In this document: positions 24,358 to 33,346 of the stretch, one piece after another
Layout of the letters: the number at the start of each line of letters is the position of its first letter
Position numbering within the stretch: the stretch's first letter is position 1
Assembly (NCBI RefSeq): GCF_014197105.1
Contig: NZ_JACIEV010000001.1
Span: 372,001-436,000 of the forward strand
Length of the DNA: 64,000 nucleotides
Reading direction: 5' to 3'
Source of the DNA: Sphingomonas jinjuensis
GTDB lineage: Bacteria > Pseudomonadota > Alphaproteobacteria > Sphingomonadales > Sphingomonadaceae
Notes under the pieces: generated by a model
Seen by the model: only the letters and a program-made list of their open reading frames with translations
What the model was told of the DNA's origin: nothing
Databases searched by the model: none
Program-made: the position numbers and the translations under genes

Positions 24358-25253
24358 GTCAGATACCGGTCGGCGACCAGCGCGCCGAATAGGAGGAACA
24401 GGTACAGGATCGAATATTTGAACAATCGCTTCTCGGGCCGCATCGCGTCGTCGGGCGCCTGGCGCCGAGTCGCGACCTGCGCGGCCATCGCGGCGAACAG
24501 CGCCGTCCCCGCGACCGATGTCACGCCATAGATCGCGCCGGTCAGCCCCAGCGGCCAGGGCGCGATCGCCGCGACCGCCATCGGCATGGTGTACAGCCCG
24601 ATCTGCCGCCGCGTCACCCGCTCGCCGGCCACGACCGGCAGCATGGGTACGCCGGCATTGGCGTAATCGGTCTTCACGAACAGCGCGAGCGCCCAGAAAT
24701 GCGGCGGCGTCCACAGGAAGACGAGCATGAATAACAGGAACGGCAGCAACGCCACCTGCCCCGTCGCCGCCGCCCAGCCGATCAGCGGTGGAAAGGCACC
24801 CGCCGCACCGCCGATGACGATGTTCTGCGGCGTGCGGCGCTTCAGCCAGACGGTGTAGATCAGCACGTAGAACAGGATCGAGACGAGCAGGATCGCCGCC
24901 GCGGCGACGTTGAGCGCGAGGCCCATCAGCAGCACCGAGAACGCCGCGAGGCCGACGCCGAAATGAAGCGCCGCCTGACGATCCATCCGCCCGTCGGGCA
25001 GCGGCCGCTTGGCGGTGCGGCGCATCACCGCGTCGATGTCCGCCTCGTACCACTGGTTCAGTGCGCCCGCCGCACCGGCGCCGAGCGCGATGCACAGGAT
25101 CGCGGTGAAGCCGAGCACCGGGTGGATCGGCACGGGTGCCGCCAGCATCCCGCACAACCCGGTGAACACGACGAGCGTCATCACCCGTGGCTTGGTCAAC
25201 GCCAGGAAATCGCGCCAATCGGCGGGTGGCAGCAGGGGGGTGGCAGGGGTCAT
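24354..25253 (-). CDS. ctaB: Heme O synthase (protoheme IX farnesyltransferase)
   Basis: A 299-residue UbiA-type prenyltransferase with about nine helices. [18 protein letters not shown] and [20 protein letters not shown] (Asp-rich Mg/diphosphate motif) are characteristic, as is [18 protein letters not shown]. It adds a farnesyl group to heme b, giving heme O for terminal oxidases. It is first in the block ctaB-coxF-ctaG-coxC-surf1. Usually coxB and coxA precede it; here mprF on the same strand is only 79 bases upstream. Confidence 0.95.
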   Translation of the reverse strand: MTPATPLLPPADWRDFLALTKPRVMTLVVFTGLCGMLAAPVPIHPVLGFTAILCIALGAGAAGALNQWYEADIDAVMRRTAKRPLPDGRMDRQAALHFGVGLAAFSVLLMGLALNVAAAAILLVSILFYVLIYTVWLKRRTPQNIVIGGAAGAFPPLIGWAAATGQVALLPFLLFMLVFLWTPPHFWALALFVKTDYANAGVPMLPVVAGERVTRRQIGLYTMPMAVAAIAPWPLGLTGAIYGVTSVAGTALFAAMAAQVATRRQAPDDAMRPEKRLFKYSILYLFLLFGALVADRYLT

Positions 25254-25332
25254 CGTTCAGCCCCGCGCTATAGGCCGCGCGACAAGCGAAGGAAAGCGCG
25301 GCAATCCTTCCCCGCCGAGGAAGACTTGCCGT

Positions 25333-27909
25333 TCAGGCGCTCACCAGCCGCGCGAGATCGATCAGCGCGTGCGCCATGCCCAGCCGACGCGGGGTGGCGA
25401 TGTAGCGGGGTTCCCATTCGGGCTGGAACTTCGCCTTGAACGCGCGCAGCCCGGCAAAGCCGTAGAGCCGCTCGCCATTCTCGAACAACGCCCGCCCCAG
25501 CTTCGCCCACAGCGGCGCCAGCCGCCCGCCGGTCAGCCCCGACAAGGGCGCCATGCCGAGGTCGAAGCGGGTATACCCCTGGTCGCGGCCCCATTCGAAC
25601 AGCTTCACGAACATCATGTCCATCGTGCCATAGGGCGCATCGGGCAGATGCCGCATCAGGTCGCACGACAACTCTTCGCCGTCGGGCAGCGTCCACAGAT
25701 TGGCGAAGGCGACGATTCGTCCGCCCGCCTCGCCACCCTGTCGCACCACTGCGCAGTCGAAGCGGGCCAGATAGTCAGGGTCGAACGGCCCCAGGCTGAA
25801 CCGCTTCTCCGCCCCCGCTTTGTCGTCGAGCCAGGCGTCGGACACGGCACGCAGCTCGTCCATGATCCCCGGCACCTGCGCCGCTGGCACGACCGAGAAG
25901 GCGAGCCCCGCCTCCTCGCCCCGGCGCAGCGCATGGCGCAGGTTCTTCGCCTTCGGCCCGGCGAGCGTAAACCGCTCGAGCGGCACCTGCGCTTCCTCGC
26001 CATATTTGATCGCCTCCAGCCCCAGCTCGACGATCAGCGGCAGCATCGCCTGGCTCGCCTGGTAGAAGCACAGCCGCCCGCCCGCCGCATCGCACTGGCG
26101 CCGCACGTTCCACACGAGCTCGCTCCACGCCGCCTCGGGGCCGACCGGGTCGCCCATCACCACCCAGGTTCGCCCCTGCACCCGGTACATCAGGAAGGCG
26201 TCGCCGCTTGCCGACACGATGAAGCTCTTGTCGCCGGTGAAGGCGAGGTTGGCGTCGGTGCGCGTCGCCGCCGCCAGCGCGACGGTCGCCACCGCCGGGT
26301 CCAGCGTCTGCGCGGGCGGTGTCACGCCCCGCCCGGTCAGCAGATGCCACATCGCCACCGCGCCGAGCAGCACCGAGGCGCCGACGCTCGCGCGCAGGAA
26401 TCGCGGCGCATTGGCGTGGAGCGCGAATTCCCACCACAGATCGTCGCTATAGGGCACGCGTTTGTACGCGAAGAAGCCGGCCCAGACGCTTAGCCCGATC
26501 GCGACCGCCGCCGCGCCCAGCCAGCGCCGGTCGAGCGGCCCCGAGCCCAGCCCACCGCGGCGATAGAAGCTTGGCTTGGCATATTGCAGCGCGCCGAGGA
26601 TGACGACCTGCAACGCCGCCTCCTCGTAATCGAAGCCCTTGACCAGCGAGAAGAGTGCGCCGCCGATCAGCAGCACGCGCGCCGCCTCGAACCCGCTGCG
26701 CAGCCGCGCATTGAGCGCAGGCGCGACCAGCAGCAGCGCGGTGCCCACCAGGCTGCCCGCGAAATGCGAGCCCTCGATGAAGGGCAGCGGCACCAGGTCG
26801 TCGAGCGGGTTTAGCCGGCCCTTCACCCCCGGCAGCGCGCCCGAGACGAGCAGCACGAACCCGCCGAGGAACACGAGCGCCGTCACCGCGGTCGGCGCGA
26901 CGAGCTGGCCGGCGCGGTCGGCGATCCCTAGTCCGCGCCCGATCGGATGGCGCAGTCGCCAGCCCTCACGCAGCGCGATGCCGACCCCGGCGGCGAGCAG
27001 CGGCAGCAGGTAGTAGATCAGTCGATAGAGCAGCAGCCCGGCGAACACCGCGGGGTGATCGCCCGGCACCAGCGCCAGCACGACCGTCTCGAACACGCCC
27101 AGCCCGCCCGGCACATGGGTGACGAGCGCCACGACGATGGCGACCGCATAGGCGATGAAGAAGGCGGGAAAGGCGGTCGGGCCGAGCCCCGGCATCAGCA
27201 CGAACAGCGCCGCCGACGCCGCGATCATGTCGACCAGCGACACCGCCAGCAGCACCGCCTGCTGCCCCAGCGTCGGCACCGGCAGCCGCATGCCGCCGCT
27301 GCTGATCGCATGCCGGCCGGTCAGCCGCAGCAGCGGCAGGATCGCGACCACGGCGATCAGCGCGATGCCGATGCCGCGCGTCGAGCCGCCCTCGATGCGC
27401 CAGCCGGCGACATCGACCGGCGCCCCGCCCGCCGCCATGGCCAGGCCAGCGGTGGCGAGCACGCCAGCCCAGAAGGTGATGCCGGCGATCGCCGACACCT
27501 GCGCGACATCGCCCAGGTCGAGCCCCGCCGCGCTGTAGACGCGATAGCGCGCCGACCCGCCGGTCAGCAGCGACAGGCCCAGATTGTGGCTCAGCGTATA
27601 GCTGGTGAACGACCCCTCGGCGGCGATTCGCCAGGGCATCGGCCGCCCGATCGCGCGCAACGCGACGCTGTCATAGCCGGTCAACGCCAGATAGCTGACG
27701 ACGGTCAGCCCCAGCGCCGCGGCGATGCGCGACGGCGGCACTGCGTGCAGCGCTAGGCGTACGTCCTTCAGATGGACCTCGCTCAATACCAGCCGCAGCG
27801 CCTCGAACGCCAGCAGCGCGACCACCGCGACGGCGGCGACGACCAGCCATCGGCGATGGCGCTCGGCCCACAGCAGGGCGCGCCGGAAGAACGGGACCGC
27901 GGGCGTCAC
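25333..27909 (-). CDS. mprF: Bifunctional lysylphosphatidylglycerol synthase/flippase MprF (LpiA)
   Basis: An 858-residue membrane protein. About 14 hydrophobic helices form the N-terminal flippase (for example SYTLSHNLGLSLLTGGSARYR and FFIAYAVAIVVALVTHVPGG), followed by a cytoplasmic GNAT-like DUF2156 synthase domain (SFIVSASGDAFLMYRVQGR, MDMMFVKLFEWGRDQGYTRF, LGMAPLSGL). It transfers lysine from Lys-tRNA to phosphatidylglycerol and flips the product, lowering membrane charge. GTG 27909 is 4 bases after the DUF2147 stop. The upstream VirJ/AcvB-type gene supports the assignment. Confidence 0.94.
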   Translation of the reverse strand: MTPAVPFFRRALLWAERHRRWLVVAAVAVVALLAFEALRLVLSEVHLKDVRLALHAVPPSRIAAALGLTVVSYLALTGYDSVALRAIGRPMPWRIAAEGSFTSYTLSHNLGLSLLTGGSARYRVYSAAGLDLGDVAQVSAIAGITFWAGVLATAGLAMAAGGAPVDVAGWRIEGGSTRGIGIALIAVVAILPLLRLTGRHAISSGGMRLPVPTLGQQAVLLAVSLVDMIAASAALFVLMPGLGPTAFPAFFIAYAVAIVVALVTHVPGGLGVFETVVLALVPGDHPAVFAGLLLYRLIYYLLPLLAAGVGIALREGWRLRHPIGRGLGIADRAGQLVAPTAVTALVFLGGFVLLVSGALPGVKGRLNPLDDLVPLPFIEGSHFAGSLVGTALLLVAPALNARLRSGFEAARVLLIGGALFSLVKGFDYEEAALQVVILGALQYAKPSFYRRGGLGSGPLDRRWLGAAAVAIGLSVWAGFFAYKRVPYSDDLWWEFALHANAPRFLRASVGASVLLGAVAMWHLLTGRGVTPPAQTLDPAVATVALAAATRTDANLAFTGDKSFIVSASGDAFLMYRVQGRTWVVMGDPVGPEAAWSELVWNVRRQCDAAGGRLCFYQASQAMLPLIVELGLEAIKYGEEAQVPLERFTLAGPKAKNLRHALRRGEEAGLAFSVVPAAQVPGIMDELRAVSDAWLDDKAGAEKRFSLGPFDPDYLARFDCAVVRQGGEAGGRIVAFANLWTLPDGEELSCDLMRHLPDAPYGTMDMMFVKLFEWGRDQGYTRFDLGMAPLSGLTGGRLAPLWAKLGRALFENGERLYGFAGLRAFKAKFQPEWEPRYIATPRRLGMAHALIDLARLVSA

Positions 27910-27913
27910 GATG

Positions 27914-28336
27914 TCAGGCGACGCGGTGCCACACCTGCGTCTTGCACAGGAAGCCGCCGACCAGGCAGCCCGAGATGGCGAGCGTGTCGGGCGAGGTCAG
28001 CTTGATCCGCGACGAAAAACTACGCCCCATGTCGGGCACATAGACGCGGCCGGACCAGCTGCCATGCCCTTCCGGGCGATAGTCCTGCAGCAACTGGGTG
28101 CCGATCAGCTTGTCGACGCCGGCCTCTTTCGCATCGCTCAACGCGTCGTTGCTCGCCCATACGATCTCGCCGCACAGATTGCCCTGCGCGCAGGGCTTGG
28201 TTTCGACCGCGAGCGTGTTCTTCGGATTGGCCCATTTGCCGATCACCGGCAGCTCGGGCGCCTGCGCGGCGATCGACGGCCCGGCCATGACGACGGGCAG
28301 CAGGGCCGCGACCGCGGCCAGGCGAAGCAAACGCAT
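27914..28336 (-). CDS. DUF2147 family exported protein
   Basis: About 140 residues with a signal peptide (MRLLRLAAVAALLPVVMAGPSIAA). The mature part shows the DUF2147 pattern: IGKWANPKNTLAVETKPCAQ, LCGEIVWASND, GTQLLQDYRP, GRVYVPDMGRSF and a C-terminal CLVGGFLCKTQVW. Start 28336 has AAGGG 9 bases upstream; ATG 28345, which overlaps the preceding stop as ATGA, is the alternative. The family's function is unknown; its place between the VirJ/AcvB-like and mprF genes suggests an envelope role. Confidence 0.85.
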   Translation of the reverse strand: MRLLRLAAVAALLPVVMAGPSIAAQAPELPVIGKWANPKNTLAVETKPCAQGNLCGEIVWASNDALSDAKEAGVDKLIGTQLLQDYRPEGHGSWSGRVYVPDMGRSFSSRIKLTSPDTLAISGCLVGGFLCKTQVWHRVA

Positions 28337-28341
28337 GTCAT

Positions 28342-29100
28342 TCATCCCTTTTTGACGAAGGCGTCGGGCACCGCGCTCTTGATGGCGCCGACGATGTACC
28401 CGATCAGCGCGGTGTGATCGTTGCCCAGGAAATGGCCGCCCGGCATTCGGATCACCGTCGCCTTGGCCAATCGCAATTTCGGACACAGGCTGTCGGTTTC
28501 CGCCGCGCCATAGATGCAGGTGACGGGCAGCCAGGTCAGCGTGTTGGCGGTGCTCTCCCCCAGGCTGTCGGGCGCGCTGTGATAGGCCAGGCTGGACGGA
28601 TCGGCGCGGAAATAGACGGTCTCGCCCGGCACCACCAGGACGAGCCCCGCGATCCGCGGGCGCAGGTCGGGGGGTAGCGCGGCAAGGCCGGTCTGCAGGA
28701 TATCGGCGCCATAGGACTGGCCGATGAGCACCAGCTTGTCGTCGGGATGCCGCGCCAGCGCCTGGCGAATCGCGGTGGCGACGATTCGCTCGACTTCCGC
28801 GCGGCTGCGTCCCGTCGAGAAATAGCTCGGCGAGTTGAACCCCGTCACCGGCACGCCCTCGCTCGCCAGCGCCGGCCAGATGTACGACCCGATGCCGAGG
28901 CGCAGTCCCATGTCGCCTGAAAAATACAGCGCCGCCACGGGCTTCGGCTGGCCGTCGGGATCGAAATAGTTGATCGGGTCGCGATCGAAATAGCCCGCCA
29001 TGAACGCGACCAGCGCGGCGACGCCGGCCAACAGCACGACGATTCCCGCGACCCACGGCCAGCGGCGACGGCGACGGCGACGAATGGGTCCAAGGTCCAT
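28342..29100 (-). CDS. AcvB/VirJ family protein, probable lysyl-phosphatidylglycerol hydrolase
   Basis: A 252-residue alpha/beta hydrolase with an N-terminal basic patch and membrane helix (WVAGIVVLLAGVAALVAFMA), so the catalytic part is periplasmic. LVLIGQSYGADILQTG is the nucleophile elbow and MPGGHFLGNDH the His region; LYFSGDMGLRLG and GFNSPSYFSTGRSR are VirJ-family blocks. In Rhizobium and Agrobacterium, AcvB next to lpiA/mprF hydrolyses lysyl-phosphatidylglycerol. Here the same pairing occurs with a DUF2147 gene between. Confidence 0.88.
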   Translation of the reverse strand: MDLGPIRRRRRRRWPWVAGIVVLLAGVAALVAFMAGYFDRDPINYFDPDGQPKPVAALYFSGDMGLRLGIGSYIWPALASEGVPVTGFNSPSYFSTGRSRAEVERIVATAIRQALARHPDDKLVLIGQSYGADILQTGLAALPPDLRPRIAGLVLVVPGETVYFRADPSSLAYHSAPDSLGESTANTLTWLPVTCIYGAAETDSLCPKLRLAKATVIRMPGGHFLGNDHTALIGYIVGAIKSAVPDAFVKKG

Positions 29101-29177
29101 TGCCGCTTGCTACGCCCGCCGTCGTATCGACGCCATGGCACGTAGATGACAAGCACGTCACCGCGGCGGCAAAGCCG

Positions 29178-29301
29178 ATCCTCCCCCGCCAGGGGGAGGT
29201 GGCGCCGCAGGCGACGGAGGGGGAGGACTCCCGACGTCCGCGGTCGCTTTCCGCCCCCTCCGTCAGGCTTCGCCTGCCACCTGCCCCTGGCGGGGAAGGA
29301 T
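29178..29301. repeat. Palindromic repeat, family D, copy 2
   Basis: GATCCTCCCCCGCCAGGGGG at the left, mirrored by CTGCCCCTGGCGGGGAAGGA at the right, with inner GACGGAGGGGGAGG facing CCCCCTCCGTC. It lies between the divergent starts of the VirJ/AcvB-like gene and paoA, so unlike most copies it is in a promoter-side gap of 270 bases. The rest of that gap holds no gene I can support. Confidence 0.75.
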
Positions 29302-29370
29302 TGGATCGGACACCCGCCGGCCGCGACCGCTAGCGTACGGGCGCGCCGATCGACGAGAAGGGGGGGGATC

Positions 29371-30054
29371 ATGCGCCCGGGACGTGCGTTTGTAGTGGTC
29401 ATGGCCACCAATCCTCCTTCCGGCGCCGCCGCCGGTCCTTGCCGCCGCACTGTCATCGCCTCAGGAGTCGTCGGCATGACCGCCACCGCCTTGCCCGCCG
29501 CCGCGCTAGACGCGGCACAACCCATGCCCGGTGCGAAGCCGACGACGATGCCGGTGACGCTGAAGGTCAACGGCAAGTCCGGGACGCTCGATCTCGATAC
29601 GCGCACGACGTTGCTCGACGCGCTGCGCGAGCATTGGAAGCTGACCGGCACCAAGAAGGGGTGCGACCATGGCCAGTGCGGAGCCTGCACCGTGCTGGTG
29701 AACGGCACGCGCATCAATTCCTGCCTCAGCCTCGCCGTCCAGCATCAGGGCGACGAGATCACGACGATTGAGGGGCTGGGCAGCCCCGACAAGCTGCACC
29801 CGATGCAGGCGGCTTTCGTGAAGCACGACGGCTATCAGTGCGGCTATTGCACGCCGGGCCAGATCTGCTCGGCGGTCGGCGTGCTCGACGAGATCAAGCG
29901 CGGCATTCCCAGCCATGCGCAAGCCGATGTCGCCGCCCGTCCCGCCGTCACCAACGACGAGATGCGCGAGCGGATGAGCGGCAACATCTGCCGCTGCGGC
30001 GCTTATTCCAACATCCTCGAAGCGATGACCGACGTCGCGGGAGCCAAGGCATGA
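29371..30054 (+). CDS. paoA: Periplasmic aldehyde oxidoreductase, [2Fe-2S] subunit
   Basis: A 227-residue small subunit of a molybdenum hydroxylase. A twin-arginine type signal is visible ([20 protein letters not shown]), so the complex is probably exported folded. Cluster motifs: [16 protein letters not shown] plus SC (plant-type 2Fe-2S) and CGYCTPGQ with CRCGAY (second 2Fe-2S). ATG 29371 follows a long AGGGGGG tract; ATG 29401 is a weaker alternative. It overlaps paoB by 4 bases. Electrons pass from the Mo subunit through these clusters to FAD. Confidence 0.93.
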   Translation: MRPGRAFVVVMATNPPSGAAAGPCRRTVIASGVVGMTATALPAAALDAAQPMPGAKPTTMPVTLKVNGKSGTLDLDTRTTLLDALREHWKLTGTKKGCDHGQCGACTVLVNGTRINSCLSLAVQHQGDEITTIEGLGSPDKLHPMQAAFVKHDGYQCGYCTPGQICSAVGVLDEIKRGIPSHAQADVAARPAVTNDEMRERMSGNICRCGAYSNILEAMTDVAGAKA

Positions 30055-31004
30055 AGGCCTTTACCTACGAACGCGCCAAAACTCCCGCCGAGGCGGCGGC
30101 GGCGGTCGCGAACAATCCGGGCGCGAAATTCCTGGCGGGCGGCACCAATCTGCTCGACCTGATGAAGCTCGAGATCGAGACGCCCAGCCATCTCGTCGAC
30201 GTCCAGGACCTGAAGCTCGACCGCATCGAGGAAACGAGCGACGGCGGGCTTCGCATCGGCGCCTTCGTCAGCAACACCGACCTCGCCGCGCATGACCGGG
30301 TCCGCCGCGACTATGGTGCGCTGACCCGGGCGATCGTCGCCGGCGCCAGCGGTCAGCTGCGCAACAAGGCGTCGACCGCGGGCAACCTGCTCCAGCGCAC
30401 GCGTTGCCCCTATTTCTACGACACCAACCAGCCGTGCAACAAGCGCAAGCCCGGCTCCGGTTGCGCCGCGATCGGCGGCTATTCGCGCCAGCTCGGCATC
30501 ATCGGCACGTCGGACGCGTGCATCGCCACCTTCCCCGGCGACATGGCGGTGGCGATGCGCGTGCTCGACGCGACGGTCGAGACGGTGAAGCCCGACGGCC
30601 AGACCCGGCGTATTCCGATCGCCGACTTCCACCGGCTGTGGGGCAACACCCCGCATGTCGAGACCGCGCTGGAACGCGGCGAACTGATTACGGCGGTGAC
30701 GCTGCCCAAGCCGATCGGCGGCACCCATATCTATCGCAAGGTCCGCGATCGCGCCTCCTATGCCTATGCCCTCGTCTCGGTCGCCGCGGTGATCCAGCCC
30801 GACGGCAGCGCACGGTTCGCGGTCGGCGGCATCGCGCCCAAGCCGTGGCGGATGGCGGAAGCCGAGGCGCTGGCGCCCAAGGGTGCGAAGGCGGTGGCGA
30901 CGCGCCTGCTCGCCGGCGCGCGCCCGACATCCGACAACGCATTCAAGGTGCCGCTGGTCGAACGCACGATCGCGGCAGTGATGGCCGAGGGAGCCAAGGC
31001 ATGA
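30051..31004 (+). CDS. paoB: Periplasmic aldehyde oxidoreductase, FAD-binding subunit
   Basis: A 317-residue FAD subunit of the CO dehydrogenase/xanthine dehydrogenase medium type: [18 protein letters not shown] is the FAD pyrophosphate loop and [18 protein letters not shown] the second. Extra cysteines in [21 protein letters not shown] and [11 protein letters not shown] match the [4Fe-4S] insert that distinguishes PaoB from ordinary xanthine dehydrogenase M subunits. Length equals the E. coli protein within one residue. Both gene borders are ATGA overlaps. Confidence 0.93.
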   Translation: MKAFTYERAKTPAEAAAAVANNPGAKFLAGGTNLLDLMKLEIETPSHLVDVQDLKLDRIEETSDGGLRIGAFVSNTDLAAHDRVRRDYGALTRAIVAGASGQLRNKASTAGNLLQRTRCPYFYDTNQPCNKRKPGSGCAAIGGYSRQLGIIGTSDACIATFPGDMAVAMRVLDATVETVKPDGQTRRIPIADFHRLWGNTPHVETALERGELITAVTLPKPIGGTHIYRKVRDRASYAYALVSVAAVIQPDGSARFAVGGIAPKPWRMAEAEALAPKGAKAVATRLLAGARPTSDNAFKVPLVERTIAAVMAEGAKA

Positions 31005-33211
31005 AGTTCGACACGCCCGCGGGCACCAATCCGATCGACCAGGGCAAGGTCGTCGGCCGTCCCACCCCGCGCATCGACGGTCCGCTCAAGACCAGCGGCC
31101 GCGCGCCCTATGCCTATGAGCGCCACGACGTCGCCGAGAACGCCGCCTATGGCGTGATCGTCCACGCCGGCATCGCCAAGGGCCGGCTCAACGCGCTTCA
31201 CCTCGACGAGGCGAAGGCGGCGCCCGGCGTCGTCACCATCGTGACCGCCGACACCGCGGGCAAGCTCGGCAAGGGCAACATGAACACCGCCAAGCTGCTC
31301 GGCGGGCCGGAGATCGACCATTACCACCAGGCAATTGCGCTGGTCGTCGCCGAGACGTTCGAACAGGCTCGCGCCGCCGCCAATCTGGTGCGCGCCGACT
31401 ATGCGCGCGGCCAGGGCAAGTACGACCTGGAGGCCGCGCTGCCCGGCGCGCCGCCCGTCCCCGATCCCAATGCCAACGACGGCAAGGGCCCCAAGATAGA
31501 CAAGGTCGGCGATTTCGAGCGCTTCTTTGCCAGCGCACCGGTCAAGCTCGACCAGAAATACACCACGCCCGACCAGTCGCACGCAATGATGGAGCCGTTC
31601 GCGACCATCGCCGCGTGGAAGGGCGACGAGCTGACCGTCTGGACGTCGAACCAGATGATCAACTGGACCAAGGGCGATCTGGCGAAGACGCTGGGCCTCC
31701 CCAAGGAGAAGGTGCGCCTCGATTCGCCCTATGTCGGTGGCGGCTTCGGCGGAAAGCTGTTCCTGCGCGCCGACGCGGTGATGGCGGCGCTCGGCGCGCG
31801 TCAGGCGGGGCGCCCGGTCAAGGTGACGATCGCGCGGCCGATGATGGCGAACAACGCGACGCACCGTCCCGCGACGATCCAGCGCATCCGTATCGGCTGC
31901 GACAAGGACGGCACGATCACCGCGATCGCGCACGAGAGCGGCTCGGGCGACCTGCCCGGCGGCGGCCCCGAGACCGCGGTGTCGCAGACCAAGCTCCTCT
32001 ACGCCGGTGCGCATCGCATGACCGCGATGAAGCTCGCCGTGCTCGACCTGCCCGAGGGCAATGCGATGCGCGCGCCCGGCGAGGCTCCGGGGCTGATGGC
32101 GCTCGAGATCGCGATGGACGAAATGGCGGAGAAGCTGGGGATGGATCCCGTGCAGTTCCGCATCAAGAACGACACGATGGTCGATCCCGAGAAGCCCGAG
32201 CGCAAATTCTCGCAGCGTCACCTCGTCCAGTGCCTCAACGACGGCGCGCAGCGGTTCGGCTGGTCGCGCCGCAACGCCAAGCCGGCGCAGGTACGTGACG
32301 GCCGCTGGCTGGTCGGCATGGGCGTCGCCTCGGGCTTTCGCAACAACATGAACCAGAAGTCGGCGGCGCGCGTCGGCATCGACAAGCAGGGCATGGTCAC
32401 CGTCGCCACCGATATGACTGACATCGGCACCGGCACCTACACCATCGTCGCCCAGACCGCGGCGGAGATGATGGGCGTGCCGATCGATAGCGTGAACGTG
32501 CTGCTCGGCGATTCCAGCTTCCCCGTCTCGGCGGGCTCGGGCGGGCAATGGGGCGGCAACAGCTCGACCGCGGGCGTCTATGCCGCCTGCATGAAGCTGC
32601 GCGAGGCAGTGGCGCAGAAGCTTGGCTTCAACGCAACCGACGTCACCTTCGCGAACGGCAAGGTCACGAGCGGAAACCGCTCCGCCGATCTTAAGGACGC
32701 CGCCGGCCTCTCCGCCGAAGAGACGATGGAATATGGCGACCTCGCAAAGCAATATCAGCAGTCGACCTTCGCCGGGCATTTCGTCGAGGTCGGCGTCGAC
32801 GCCTATACTGGCGAAATCCGCATCCGCCGCATGCTGGCGGTGTGCGATGCGGGCCGGATCATCAATCCCACCTCGGCGCGCAGCCAGGTGATTGGGGCGA
32901 TGACGATGGGCGTCGGCGCGGCGCTGATGGAGGAGTTGGCGGTCGACAAGCGCTTCGGTTTCTTCGTCAACCACGACCTCGCCACCTACGAAGTCCCGGT
33001 CCACGCCGACATCCCGCACCAGGAGGTCGTGTTCCTCGACTATCCCGACGACACCACGTCGCCGATGAAGGCGAAGGGCGTCGGCGAGCTTGGCCTATGC
33101 GGCGTCGGCGCGGCGATCGCCAACGCGATCTACAACGCCACCGGCGTGCGCGTGCGCGACTATCCGATCACGCTGGAGAAGCATCTGGCGAAGCTGCCGA
33201 TGGTGGCGTGA
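31001..33211 (+). CDS. paoC: Periplasmic aldehyde oxidoreductase, molybdenum-binding subunit
   Basis: A 736-residue large subunit that binds molybdopterin cytosine dinucleotide and oxidises aldehydes, especially aromatic ones, to acids. [18 protein letters not shown] is the conserved FGG cofactor loop; [17 protein letters not shown] and [16 protein letters not shown] are further cofactor contacts, and [16 protein letters not shown] contains the catalytic Glu. The start overlaps paoB (ATGA). The chaperone paoD is not next to it; a palindromic repeat follows. Confidence 0.94.
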   Translation: MKFDTPAGTNPIDQGKVVGRPTPRIDGPLKTSGRAPYAYERHDVAENAAYGVIVHAGIAKGRLNALHLDEAKAAPGVVTIVTADTAGKLGKGNMNTAKLLGGPEIDHYHQAIALVVAETFEQARAAANLVRADYARGQGKYDLEAALPGAPPVPDPNANDGKGPKIDKVGDFERFFASAPVKLDQKYTTPDQSHAMMEPFATIAAWKGDELTVWTSNQMINWTKGDLAKTLGLPKEKVRLDSPYVGGGFGGKLFLRADAVMAALGARQAGRPVKVTIARPMMANNATHRPATIQRIRIGCDKDGTITAIAHESGSGDLPGGGPETAVSQTKLLYAGAHRMTAMKLAVLDLPEGNAMRAPGEAPGLMALEIAMDEMAEKLGMDPVQFRIKNDTMVDPEKPERKFSQRHLVQCLNDGAQRFGWSRRNAKPAQVRDGRWLVGMGVASGFRNNMNQKSAARVGIDKQGMVTVATDMTDIGTGTYTIVAQTAAEMMGVPIDSVNVLLGDSSFPVSAGSGGQWGGNSSTAGVYAACMKLREAVAQKLGFNATDVTFANGKVTSGNRSADLKDAAGLSAEETMEYGDLAKQYQQSTFAGHFVEVGVDAYTGEIRIRRMLAVCDAGRIINPTSARSQVIGAMTMGVGAALMEELAVDKRFGFFVNHDLATYEVPVHADIPHQEVVFLDYPDDTTSPMKAKGVGELGLCGVGAAIANAIYNATGVRVRDYPITLEKHLAKLPMVA

Positions 33212-33230
33212 CGGCCGGCCTTCAACCTTC

Positions 33231-33338
33231 CGTCATCCCGGCCTCGAGCCGGGATCCATCCGTCCGCAGGCGACTCGATAGACACTCGGGTCAGTTGCGC
33301 GTGGCACCGCTGGATCCCGGCGCGAGGCCGGAATGACG
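33231..33338. repeat. Palindromic repeat, family C (GTCATCCCGGCCTCGAGCCGG)
   Basis: Left arm CGTCATCCCGGCCTCGAGCC then GGGATCC, right arm GGATCCCGGCGCGAGGCCGG then AATGACGG. The arms pair over more than 20 bases and each forms its own hairpin. It lies between convergent paoC and the beta-lactamase-like gene, the expected place for a two-way transcript end. It is the only copy of this family in the window. Confidence 0.75.
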
Positions 33339-33346
33339 GGGCAGGC

